DNA of 64,000 nt from Lujinxingia vulgaris (GTDB taxonomy: Bacteria > Myxococcota_A > Bradymonadia > Bradymonadales > Bradymonadaceae). The number at the start of each line of letters is the position of its first letter. Position 1 is the first letter of the stretch. Below are positions 18,836 through 26,795 of the stretch, one piece after another. A model generated the notes under the pieces. It ran no database searches. It was not told where the DNA came from and saw only the letters and a program-made list of their open reading frames with translations. The stretch covers positions 1 through 64,000 of the forward strand of contig NZ_VOSL01000048.1 of the NCBI RefSeq assembly GCF_007997005.1, written 5' to 3'. Both the position numbers and the translations under genes were made by a program.

Positions 18836-20064
18836 TCTGCGGGCGTTGCTACCTCCGCGCGCTGATCCTTGCGCTCTTCGCCCTGATCCTCGCGGGCTGC
18901 GAGAGCCCCTCCGACCCCGCGGCGCTCGGCACCCTCTGCCTGCCCGAGCGCCAGGGGTGCCCCGACGCGGTGAGCCTCTCGCGCAGCGGCGTGGGCCGTA
19001 ACGCCCTGGAGGTGGAAGTCGCCACCGATCTGAACAGCAGCGCCGAGCTCACACTCACGGTCTCCACCCCCTCCGAGATCGGCCTCCCTTCCGACACCCC
19101 ACGAGTCGAGGAGCGCTGGCTGCTGGCCGCCCGCGATTACACCCTGGGGCCTGGCGAACGCGTCGTGGAGCGCATTGAGCCCTCCGAGCTCACGGTGGCG
19201 CCCGAGCTGATGGTGGCGCTTGAGGGCCCTGACAACACAGGCCCCGTCGAGCTCACCTACCTGCTGATCTCCGAACCGCTGGAGTGCATCGACGACAACG
19301 ACTGCGCTCGACGTGAGCGCTGTGAGCCGGTGTACGGCCGCTGCGCCAACTGCCTGAGCGACTCCGACTGCGCACCCACCCAGAGCTGCTCCCGCCAGAA
19401 CGGCCGCTGCTTCCCCGAGGCCCAGTCTGGTTGCCAGTCGGCCTCCGGAGGCCCCCCGGCCGCACTTCTCGTTGTGCTGACCGCGCTGGGCGTAATCCTG
19501 CTAAGGCGTCGCCAACACCTCACACGCCCTCTATGGGTGCCTGCAGCTACGCTGACACTCGCCCTGCTCGCCATAGCCCCTGGCGAGGCGCAGGCGGCCC
19601 CGGGGGCATCGTTGAGCGTGGGTGCAGGAGGCCGTCTGCTCCTGGGGGGCGTCGCCACCGGTGCCAGCCCCGGCTGGGGCGTGGCTCTGAACCAGGAGTT
19701 TCGCTGGCGTTTTGCCGGCTTGAGCCTGCATTTTTTAAGCGGCAACCACGCCACACAGAGTGACAGCCCGCCGTTTGAAGCGAGCGCGCAGACCTTCGCT
19801 CTGGGGGGCGGACCGCGTGGCTATTATCCTATTGGCCCGATCGAGGCGCAGCTCGGGTTCGACTACATGCGCGTCGGGCTGGCGGGCACCGGGCTGGTGC
19901 AGAACACCGGGCTTGAGCGCGACTTTCACGCGCTGGGCGGAGTGGCCGCAGCGCGCTGGAGTTTTGGGGACTTCCACCTCATCGGGCGCGCCACCTACCA
20001 CGAGCTTGTGGACGCATCGGGCAGAATGCTCGGGCTCGACGTGATGGTCGGGATGGGCTTTTAG
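18832..20064 (+). CDS. Composite surface protein: lipoprotein, Cys-rich module, MYXO-CTERM-like segment, barrel-like C-domain
   Basis: A 410-residue protein of unknown function with unusual order. Residues 1-23 are a lipoprotein signal (lipobox LAGC, Cys23). Residues 152-193 are a Cys-rich module of the form DNDC-ERC-GRC-C-DSDC-SC-GRC. Residues 201-227 then look like a MYXO-CTERM sorting tail: a Cys, GGPP, a hydrophobic helix and RRR. Instead of stopping, the frame continues into a second hydrophobic stretch (about 235-250) ending AQA, like a signal peptide, and about 155 residues of Gly- and aromatic-rich strands ending in GMGF, typical of an outer-membrane barrel. It looks like two secreted proteins read as one. 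The ATGA overlap with nnr supports the start. Confidence 0.65.
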   Translation: MICGRCYLRALILALFALILAGCESPSDPAALGTLCLPERQGCPDAVSLSRSGVGRNALEVEVATDLNSSAELTLTVSTPSEIGLPSDTPRVEERWLLAARDYTLGPGERVVERIEPSELTVAPELMVALEGPDNTGPVELTYLLISEPLECIDDNDCARRERCEPVYGRCANCLSDSDCAPTQSCSRQNGRCFPEAQSGCQSASGGPPAALLVVLTALGVILLRRRQHLTRPLWVPAATLTLALLAIAPGEAQAAPGASLSVGAGGRLLLGGVATGASPGWGVALNQEFRWRFAGLSLHFLSGNHATQSDSPPFEASAQTFALGGGPRGYYPIGPIEAQLGFDYMRVGLAGTGLVQNTGLERDFHALGGVAAARWSFGDFHLIGRATYHELVDASGRMLGLDVMVGMGF

Positions 20065-20099
20065 CGTCGACCCCGCGCGAGACCGACACGCGTATCCTC

Positions 20100-21488
20100 T
20101 CAGCGTTTTGACTCTTTCTCGCGCAGCTCTTTGAGCCGGGCCTTGAGCTTCCGACGACTGAGCACCCGGGCCTCGACCAGCATCTCGGCCAGCGACTGCA
20201 AGATCGCCTTCTGGTACTCGACCTCCCGCTCCAGACGCGTGATGTGCTGACGCTGTCGCGCAACCACCTGGGCCAGCGTCGGTTCATTCTCGGCGCCGTC
20301 GGTCTCGTCGTTGTCGAGAAACCCGAAGGGTTGGCGATCGATGGGGAAGAGCCCCGACTCGCCACTGTCGAAACCAGGCGCAGCGCTCTGACTGGGATCC
20401 AGGGGGATCAAGCCCGAACCGGTGCGACTGTAATGGGCCTGACTTCCGGTGCGCCCGCGCCGCTCAAAGCCCGAGGCGTTGAGCCGGCTGGAGCTGGGCT
20501 GCTCGTAGGCGTCCGACGACGCATCAAGCTGGGCGTCAAAGTCGTTGAGGGCGCCGGCCATATCGCCAAAATCGCGCTCCCGCGCGCTGTGTCCGCTGGC
20601 GCTGCGCCGCGGCGACGGCGTCGTCGAACCGCCTCGCGACGCTCCGGCGCGCGAGGAGCTTCCGGCATCCGACGCGCTCCTCGATGCGCCCATCGAAGGC
20701 TTTGGCGTCTTTCGTGGCGCGCTCTCTTTGCCGAGCTGATGCTCCTCCAACGCGTCGGTGAACGCATCTTCAAAGCCGTCAAAGAAGTCTTCGCCGGGCT
20801 GCGGCCCCGGGCTGGTGCTCTCGCTGAGGCTGGGTTTGCCGGCCTCGCCGCGGGCGTTCTTCACCAGATCGAAGAAGGGGTTGTCCTCGGCGGCGTGAAG
20901 GTCGACCTGGCGGGTCGGGCCACTGTCATCGAGGTGCACCACGCGTGTGGCCGGCTCATGGGCGTCGCCGGGCATGTGGCGAGGCGGCCGCGCGCGGGCC
21001 ATCGCCGGAGGCTGCACGGGCGCGGCCACGGTCTTGTCGGCGGCGTGTTCGTGGTTGTAATGCCGAAAAATCTCGCGCTCCAACGTCGAACGCGGTGCGA
21101 TGACCAGGGATGGCGAGATCCCGGTGGCCTCGCGAACCTCCTGGAGGACGGGGCGGGCGCGGTCGGCATCGAAGACGACCATCTCCAGCTCCCCGCTGGC
21201 CTCGTTGTAGGTGATCGCCAACACGCCGAACTCCTCGGCGCGCTCCGAGCTGACGAGCGCCAGGGCCTCGGGCTGCGCCTGGATCGAGGGTCGCTCGTGA
21301 ACGCGGAGTCCCAGATGCTCGGCGATGGCGCGGGCGAGCTGGCGCTCGTCCACGCCGGCGCGGGTGATCAGCTCTTCGACCACCGAGCCTTTCGACATGG
21401 AGGCGCGCAGCACACACCGCTGAATGTCCTGTCGACTGACCACCTGCTGCGCGACCAGATGGTCGACAAGTTGGCGTTCCATGGGCAT
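20100..21488 (-). CDS. MshEN (GspE N-terminal) domain protein with a coiled-coil tail, no ATPase
   Basis: A 462-residue protein. The first 160 residues resemble the MshEN/GspE N-terminal domain of type II secretion and type IV pilus ATPases (LVDHLVAQQVVSRQDIQRC, VVEELITRAGVDERQLARAIAEHLGLRV, AITYNEASGELEMVVFD), a module that in MshE binds c-di-GMP. No Walker motifs follow. The middle (about 165-370) is low-complexity, Ser-, Asp- and Pro-rich, and the last 60 residues form a charged coiled coil with a second short repeat (SLAEMLVEARVLSRRKLKARLKEL) like the N-terminal one. Proteins of this kind are common in myxobacterial relatives and may be sensory or adaptor proteins. ATG 21482 is an alternative start. 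It lies 56 bases downstream of the next gene on the same strand. Confidence 0.7.
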   Translation of the reverse strand: MPMERQLVDHLVAQQVVSRQDIQRCVLRASMSKGSVVEELITRAGVDERQLARAIAEHLGLRVHERPSIQAQPEALALVSSERAEEFGVLAITYNEASGELEMVVFDADRARPVLQEVREATGISPSLVIAPRSTLEREIFRHYNHEHAADKTVAAPVQPPAMARARPPRHMPGDAHEPATRVVHLDDSGPTRQVDLHAAEDNPFFDLVKNARGEAGKPSLSESTSPGPQPGEDFFDGFEDAFTDALEEHQLGKESAPRKTPKPSMGASRSASDAGSSSRAGASRGGSTTPSPRRSASGHSARERDFGDMAGALNDFDAQLDASSDAYEQPSSSRLNASGFERRGRTGSQAHYSRTGSGLIPLDPSQSAAPGFDSGESGLFPIDRQPFGFLDNDETDGAENEPTLAQVVARQRQHITRLEREVEYQKAILQSLAEMLVEARVLSRRKLKARLKELREKESKR

Positions 21489-21544
21489 TGGCCCCTGTAT
21501 TCTGACAAAAAGTGAACTTCTGTATCGAGCTAGACCCCGCCAAT

Positions 21545-22579
21545 CTAATACGCGGAGGGAAGGGATGGCAAAGCGTTTTGCCCCGGCGCGTCGATCCGCG
21601 CGATCTGCGCCCGCAGCGTCCGGCGACCTCCGCTTTCTGGCAGCGCCATCCGCATGACGAGATCACTGACGATCACCTGTCCTCGCTCCACATCCCAGAG
21701 CAGCGTGCCCTGACCTTCGCCCTTCACGTGAAGCGCGTCAGGTGAGGACGTCTCCCCAACTTCCCGAAGCTCGATCGCGATCCGACGCTCGATCCAGAAG
21801 ACGGGGCGGCCCTCGTGCATGATGTGCTCCCGCAGTCGATCTTCCACATCCACCCGTTTGACCAGATGCGTCGCAAGCGCCGCATTATCGGGGACCGGTA
21901 GCAGCCCCGCATCATCGAGGCGGTATCGCCAACGCTCGCCAGCGAGCTGCGCGTCCAGCGGAAAACGCGGCGTGAGCAAGCGGTGAAGATCGTCGAGCAG
22001 CGCCACGCCCCAGGCTCCTGCAGCCTGCGCGGGCCGCCCCCGCTCCGACCGACCCCCACCGCCCATCCGATCCCGGGCACGCTGATAGACCGCCCCCTTA
22101 AGCGCCCGCTCCTCCTGGGCGGCGCGAAACCCGATCACCGGTGCCCCCGCCCCCCGGACCTCCAGCGTCGCGGACTCAACCTCCACGCGTTGAATCAACG
22201 CCTCACCGTCCGCGCTCTCCTGACTCGACCATCGCGAGTACGCCTCCAGATCTATTTTATTTTTTAGCGCATCCGACGCCTCATCGTGCTCCCAGCGCGC
22301 GCGCAAGCGGTACCGCACCGGCGAATGCCCCGCATAACGCAGCGTGAACGCCTCGCCGGCCGCCGGCGCGCCCTGCCAGTCTGGCGAGAGGGGCGGCGGC
22401 ACAAACGCCTCACTGGAGGCGAACGCCAGGTGTGTGGAGTCGTCGCCTTGCGGCGACTCCAGCGCCCAGAGCCCGGCAAGCGTCGCCACCAACCACGCCC
22501 CCAACACCATCGGGTAGCGCTTCGGAGGTCGCGTGGCTTCGTCATCACGGCTCTGCACATTCTGCACGGCGCGCTCCAT
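21545..22579 (-). CDS. Membrane-anchored extracytoplasmic protein, unknown function
   Basis: I do not recognise this 344-residue protein. Residues 24-42 form one hydrophobic segment (MVLGAWLVATLAGLWAL) after a charged N-terminus, so it is either anchored or exported. The rest has alternating beta-strand character (YRLRARWEHDEASDA, VEVESATLEVRG, WRYRLDDAGLLPVPD, GEGQGTLLWDVERGQVIVSDLVMRM), resembling periplasmic proteins built around a repeated beta-sheet. It shares strand and spacing with the MshEN gene and probably forms a two-gene unit with it. It is divergent from the cysteine-cluster gene at 22665. Confidence 0.65.
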   Translation of the reverse strand: MERAVQNVQSRDDEATRPPKRYPMVLGAWLVATLAGLWALESPQGDDSTHLAFASSEAFVPPPLSPDWQGAPAAGEAFTLRYAGHSPVRYRLRARWEHDEASDALKNKIDLEAYSRWSSQESADGEALIQRVEVESATLEVRGAGAPVIGFRAAQEERALKGAVYQRARDRMGGGGRSERGRPAQAAGAWGVALLDDLHRLLTPRFPLDAQLAGERWRYRLDDAGLLPVPDNAALATHLVKRVDVEDRLREHIMHEGRPVFWIERRIAIELREVGETSSPDALHVKGEGQGTLLWDVERGQVIVSDLVMRMALPESGGRRTLRAQIARIDAPGQNALPSLPSAY

Positions 22580-22664
22580 TCATCTCACCAGCCTTGACGC
22601 TAACGCATGCCCCACGCGATCTTCAACGCCGCGAACGCCCCCCGGCCCCCGACGAGCTCCTTCA

Positions 22665-23078
22665 ATGACTTCACGACGTTTTGAATGCACCCGTTGCCAG
22701 CGATGCTGCGCACGCCCAGGCCAGGTCGAGTTCAGCGCGCCGGAGGTCTTTCTGGCCGCATCATTTCTGGGCGTGCCCCCCGACGAGCTGACCGAGGCCT
22801 ACATGCACCCCCGGGGCTCAGGCTGGGTCATCGCCGTCGATGAGGGCTCGCCATGCCCCTTTCTGGGGAAACGCGGCTGTGAGATTCACCCGGTGAAACC
22901 CTCCCAATGTCGCACCTACCCCTTCTGGCCGGAGATCCTCGACGAGCCCGGCGCCTGGCAGGCCGAAGCGACCTGGTGTGAAGGCATCGGACGTGGCCCC
23001 CTCTATAACGACGACGCCATCGCCGCGATCCTCGTTGGCGAGCGAGACACCTTCGAGAACGACGCCGACGTGGGCTAA
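22665..23078 (+). CDS. YkgJ-family cysteine-cluster protein
   Basis: A 137-residue cytosolic protein. CTRCQRCCARPG at the N-terminus and CPFL-GCEIHPVKPSQCRTYPFWPE further on are the hallmark of the YkgJ (CxxCxxCC) family, thought to bind zinc or an iron-sulfur cluster. The biochemical role is not established. The start at 22665 puts the first Cys at residue 8, as usual; the frame is open 44 codons upstream, but those lie over the divergent gene's start region and are not protein-like. A second, more divergent cysteine-cluster protein is encoded 60 bases downstream on the opposite strand. Confidence 0.85.
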   Translation: MTSRRFECTRCQRCCARPGQVEFSAPEVFLAASFLGVPPDELTEAYMHPRGSGWVIAVDEGSPCPFLGKRGCEIHPVKPSQCRTYPFWPEILDEPGAWQAEATWCEGIGRGPLYNDDAIAAILVGERDTFENDADVG

Positions 23079-23138
23079 CGAACACGCGCTCACCGCGGGC
23101 GCTCTTCGCCCCCATCGCCTATCGACCCAGGCGTCCCC

Positions 23139-23963
23139 TCACCCCAGCGCCGCAGCAAAGGCTGAGACCGCGTCCTGCATGCACCCGCGTGCATCCGCGA
23201 GCTCCGAGTCGTTGAGGGTTCGAGTCCCCAGACCGAGCAGCAGCGTATCCACCGGCTCCATCGCCCGGTCGCCGGCGGGGTGCGCGCGGCGAGTGGTCTC
23301 AAGTCCCTCGCCGGGCACCACCGCGCCGAAGATCCCGTCGGTGTCGCGGTAGGGCCAGTCGCGCACCAGCTCAAAGAAATGACGGGCGGCCGCGATCGCC
23401 TCATCGCGGGCCAGCTCCTGCCCCGTCGGGTACGCACCCCGCTCGGTGGCCGCCAGCTCAAAGAAGGTGCGAATGAGCCTGGGGTTGGTGATCACCAACC
23501 CGTAGAGGTAGGAGTCGGGCACCGCCGCGATCACAAGCTCCACCTCCGGGCGTTTGAGCACCGCGTGCGCCGCGCAGAGGTAATCCTCACAGATGAAGCG
23601 GTCGTAGACGCCACAGTCGCGACCGTCGACCCCCTGATTCTGAAGCGGATGCACCAGACAGCCCACGCGCCCCGCAGGATCGAGCCCGTCGAGCAGCCCC
23701 AGAAAGGGGCAGCTCGCAAGCTCGCCGAGCAACTTCACCTCGGGCGGATCTTCCCACCGCGCGCGAAACGCCCGCAGCGAGGCCTCATCCTCGATCGAGG
23801 CATCCCGGCGAAACGCCCGGGTGCGCTCGACCAGACGCGCCATCAGCGCGGCCTCATCGCTTATGCGATGGTTGTACATCCCGCAGCAGGCCCCGCAGCT
23901 CTTCTTGCCATCCGGGTGACAAAGCGCGCGGCGCGCGCTGCTCTCGGAGACGCCGGCATCCAC
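23139..23963 (-). CDS. Divergent cysteine-cluster protein (YkgJ-like N-terminus)
   Basis: A 274-residue protein beginning with CHPDGKKSCGACCGMYNH, a Cys cluster like that of YkgJ proteins, followed by ASCPFL, GCLVHPLQNQG, RDCGVYDRFICEDYLC. The eight or so conserved-looking cysteines suggest a metal or Fe-S site. The C-terminal 150 residues are helical and not recognisable. There is no signal peptide. The gene begins two bases after the lolA stop, so the two are likely co-transcribed, although no functional link is known. It converges with the first cysteine-cluster gene. Confidence 0.75.
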   Translation of the reverse strand: MDAGVSESSARRALCHPDGKKSCGACCGMYNHRISDEAALMARLVERTRAFRRDASIEDEASLRAFRARWEDPPEVKLLGELASCPFLGLLDGLDPAGRVGCLVHPLQNQGVDGRDCGVYDRFICEDYLCAAHAVLKRPEVELVIAAVPDSYLYGLVITNPRLIRTFFELAATERGAYPTGQELARDEAIAAARHFFELVRDWPYRDTDGIFGAVVPGEGLETTRRAHPAGDRAMEPVDTLLLGLGTRTLNDSELADARGCMQDAVSAFAAALG

Positions 23964-23965
23964 CC

Positions 23966-24700
23966 TCAGTCACACTCCTGCTGGGCGTTGAGCAGGCGCG
24001 CGCCCTGAGGCGCCTCAAACTCAAACCCGCTGTCGGGCAGGTTGCGGTTGACCCGGGTGTTCTGGAAGACAATCTCGTTGGTGTTCCCATAGGGGTCGTA
24101 GACGGTCGTGCGGGTCACCTGGAAGGTCTGCGGGTCGACGCGAAAACGCAGCTCCCTGTAATGCGGCGTGGGCTCTTTCGGCGTGAGCTTAAGCTCGGGA
24201 GCCTGCGCGGTGGAGCGCTCGCTGAGCTCGGCGTTGAACTCCTCGAGCAGATCGCCCTGCCCCATCAAAAAGCGCAGGCTCGTGGGCAGCTGGCTGTCTT
24301 CGAGGCACTGCTTGAAGACCTGCTGAAACTCGAACTCATAGATCCAGAAGGCCGAACCATCACTCACCAGCACCCGCTCGCGCTGGGTGGCGTCGGTGGG
24401 GCTGTAGTAGTCCCAGCGCATCTTTCCGGGCTTCTTGAAGTAGACGCGGCCGCGCGAGCGCTTGCTCTCGCCAGCGGCGATGTCGGTGTAGGTCTGGGCA
24501 AACGCCGCCTGAAAGTCGCTCGTCTCCTGGTAGAAGCGCTGCACCCGGCGCGCGACATCCTCCGCGCTCATCTCCGCCGGCGCCTTCGCCACCTCGGCCG
24601 TCTCGCCCGCCTCCTGGGCCAGCGGCTGGCTCAGCGCGGTGAGCGCAGCGAGTGAACCCGCCGCGGCCGCCGCTGCGATCTTCATCCAGGGTGTCATCAT
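23966..24700 (-). CDS. lolA: Outer-membrane lipoprotein carrier protein LolA
   Basis: A periplasmic chaperone that takes lipoproteins from the LolCDE complex and delivers them to the outer membrane. The 244-residue protein has a signal peptide (MKIAAAAAAGSLAALTALSQPLAQ), then the LolA pattern: RVQRFYQETSDFQAAFAQTY, SRGRVYFKKPGKMRWDY, LVSDGSAFWIYE, ELRFRVDPQTFQV, VYDPYGNTNEIVFQN, and F-APQGARL at the end. Start choice: AAGGA lies 7 bases before ATG 24700, better than the GTG at 24715. Its presence fits the several predicted lipoproteins in the window. Confidence 0.92.
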   Translation of the reverse strand: MMTPWMKIAAAAAAGSLAALTALSQPLAQEAGETAEVAKAPAEMSAEDVARRVQRFYQETSDFQAAFAQTYTDIAAGESKRSRGRVYFKKPGKMRWDYYSPTDATQRERVLVSDGSAFWIYEFEFQQVFKQCLEDSQLPTSLRFLMGQGDLLEEFNAELSERSTAQAPELKLTPKEPTPHYRELRFRVDPQTFQVTRTTVYDPYGNTNEIVFQNTRVNRNLPDSGFEFEAPQGARLLNAQQECD

Positions 24701-24858
24701 CGCACGATCCTTCACGCTAACCTCTCATTAAGTTCAGGTGCGCCCTTCGCGTTCGAAGAGCACCGTCAGGGCTCGGGTGTAAGACGCCGGCCCCGTCGAA
24801 TTATTCGTCTGCACATCAGCCCGCCCGCACCCTCCGCCCGCCGGGGGCGCCGAGTCAC

Positions 24859-26151
24859 TCAGGAGACGAGCTCCTCGGAGGCGTCCTGCTCCGCATTGCG
24901 GCGCTCGATCTCCACGCTGATGATGCGCTTGGCGTCCGCTTCAATAACGCGGAACACCAGATCGTTCCACACGATCTCGTCGCCGGCCTCCGGCACACTC
25001 CCCGACTGCGAGAGGATGAACCCGCCGAGCGACTCGTAGTCCGGGTGCTCGGGAAGCTCCATATCGTAATACTCTTCCAGATCGTAGATCGGCACCCGCG
25101 CGTCGGCCATCACCCGCGCCTCATCAATCGCGATGATCTGGGCGGGCTCGGTGTCGTATTCGTCCTGAATATCGCCAAAAAACTCCTCGATGATGTCCTC
25201 CAGCGTGATCAGGCCCGCCGTGCCGCCGAACTCATCGACGACCACCGCCATATGGATGCGGTTGATCTGGAACTCCGCAAGCAGATCCGCGATGCGCTTG
25301 GTGGCCGGCACAAAATAGGTCCGACGCAGAAGTTTGCTCAGATCAAAGTCCTGTCGGGCCGCCATCAGCTGAATGACGTCCTTGGCGTAAAAGAGCCCCA
25401 CGATATCATCGATCGTCTCGCGGTAGACCGGGATGCGGCTGTGGCCGCACTCCATGAGCACCTCAAGGACCTCCTCAAGGTTGATCTCCTCGGGGATGGC
25501 GACCATGTCGGTGCGCGGCACCATGATCTCGCGTACGACCGTATCGGGGAACTCAAAGACCGAACGCAGCAGGCGCTCGCGATCCTCGGGGATCTGCCCC
25601 TCCCGCGAGCCCAGATCGATCATGTACTGCAGCTCCTCGTTGGTAGCGTAAGGCTGGCGCTCATCGACGCTGCCCCCCACAAGGCGCATCACCCCGGCTG
25701 CGAGTTTGTTGAAAAAGAAGGTGGCCGGGGCAAAGAGCGCCACCGGAAGGCGCATCGGCCACATCACCACCGAGGCCAGCTGCTGGTTGCGCACCCGCGC
25801 GATCGTCTTCGGGGTGATCTCGCCGAAGGTCAGCAGCAAGAAGGTCATCGCGCCAACCGCCACCGGGATCGCCCATTGCGAGGCCGCCGTCGAGCCCAGG
25901 AGGCGAGCCGCAAGATCGGTGGCCAGCGCCGAGGCCGTGATGTTGAAGATGTTATTGCCGATCAAGATCGAGGTCAGCACCACCAGCGGCTTATCCCGCC
26001 AGAGACGCAACGAACCCACTCCTTTTTCCTCGATCAACCGCTCGGTCTGACCTTCGCTCAACGAGGTGAGCGCAGTCTCCGAGCCTGAGAAGTACGCAGA
26101 GCCTATCAGGCAGGCAATAATGCCGATGACTTCCGCTATGACAACGTCCAA
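24859..26151 (-). CDS. CNNM/CorB-type transporter (DUF21, CBS pair, CorC_HlyC)
   Basis: A 430-residue inner-membrane protein of the HlyC/CorC (CNNM) family, linked to magnesium and cobalt efflux. Residues 1-185 are the DUF21 membrane domain with the signature YFSGSETALTSLSEG and FGEITPKTIAR; residues about 205-325 are the CBS pair (VREIMVPRTDMVAIP, GHSRIPVYRETIDDIVGLFYAKD); residues about 335-420 are the CorC_HlyC domain (GGTAGLITLEDIIEEFFGDI, LGGFILSQSGSVPEAGDEI). The first in-frame start after the upstream stop is TTG 26151, and no ATG occurs before the signature, so TTG is the likely initiator. It is separated from lolA by about 160 bases. Confidence 0.9.
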   Translation of the reverse strand: MDVVIAEVIGIIACLIGSAYFSGSETALTSLSEGQTERLIEEKGVGSLRLWRDKPLVVLTSILIGNNIFNITASALATDLAARLLGSTAASQWAIPVAVGAMTFLLLTFGEITPKTIARVRNQQLASVVMWPMRLPVALFAPATFFFNKLAAGVMRLVGGSVDERQPYATNEELQYMIDLGSREGQIPEDRERLLRSVFEFPDTVVREIMVPRTDMVAIPEEINLEEVLEVLMECGHSRIPVYRETIDDIVGLFYAKDVIQLMAARQDFDLSKLLRRTYFVPATKRIADLLAEFQINRIHMAVVVDEFGGTAGLITLEDIIEEFFGDIQDEYDTEPAQIIAIDEARVMADARVPIYDLEEYYDMELPEHPDYESLGGFILSQSGSVPEAGDEIVWNDLVFRVIEADAKRIISVEIERRNAEQDASEELVS

Positions 26152-26469
26152 CGCCGTCGACCTGGGCTAAAGTTGATCCACTGCGGGGCGGCCTCGTAAA
26201 GGCGGCACCCTGCTCCCTGAACCCGCGGCCCGAGCACAGCGCCCGGCCGAAACCACGATCCAGAATCAAGAGCGATACCATGGTAACGCCCCATCACCCC
26301 AATTATTTCAGAGCCTCGCGCCGATGTCGATCCTCGCGGCCTCGCCGAAGGTTCGAGCCGCTACTCAGGCGCGACGACGTTCGTTACGCTGCCCCTTTGC
26401 CCTGCCCACCCTGTCAAATCGCCGCTCTGAGACGCCCTCCCCGAGCGTCTTCCGGGGCGTTTCGATAAC
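26152..26469. other. Intergenic region upstream of the LemA/GIDE locus
   Basis: About 320 bases lie between the divergent CNNM gene and an in-frame TAA (26467-26469) that precedes the LemA/GIDE reading frame. Short open frames exist on both strands but show no protein-like composition. The region must contain the start signals of the divergent genes, yet I could not identify a confident promoter. Confidence 0.5.
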
Positions 26470-26795
26470 GCGAGCGCGACGTCAACGAGCTCGGCGATCG
26501 TCTGCAGCGCCTCGACCGCAACCTCACCGAGGCGGCGCAGCGTCTTGGCGCCGATGGAAGCCTGTGGTGGCGCGACGCGTCGTTTATCAGCGCCCTGAAC
26601 GCCTCGCCCGAGGCACGCGAGCAGCTGCGTCGGCAACGCGTCGCTGCCGCCCAGGTCATTGAGGCCGCCCGTGACGACCTGACCCGCTTCCCTGAACGAC
26701 TTTTTGCCTCCCGCATCAACGAGGCCTCGCTTGAGCTTCCCACACTCAGCGACGAGGACCAGGCACGTCGCACCCCGGTCGAAGCGCCCGCCGCA
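26470..26795 (+). other. Coding-like segment in frame with the LemA/GIDE gene but without a start codon
   Basis: Read in the frame of the following gene, these bases give 109 codons with strong third-position G/C bias and a plausible helical protein (RERDVNELGDRLQRLDRN, SPEAREQLRRQRVAAAQVIEAA, FPERLFASRINEASLELP). No ATG, GTG or TTG occurs in this frame after the TAA at 26467. The most likely reading is that the true gene begins upstream and a frameshift (real or a sequence error) lies near 26465-26470. Confidence 0.55.
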
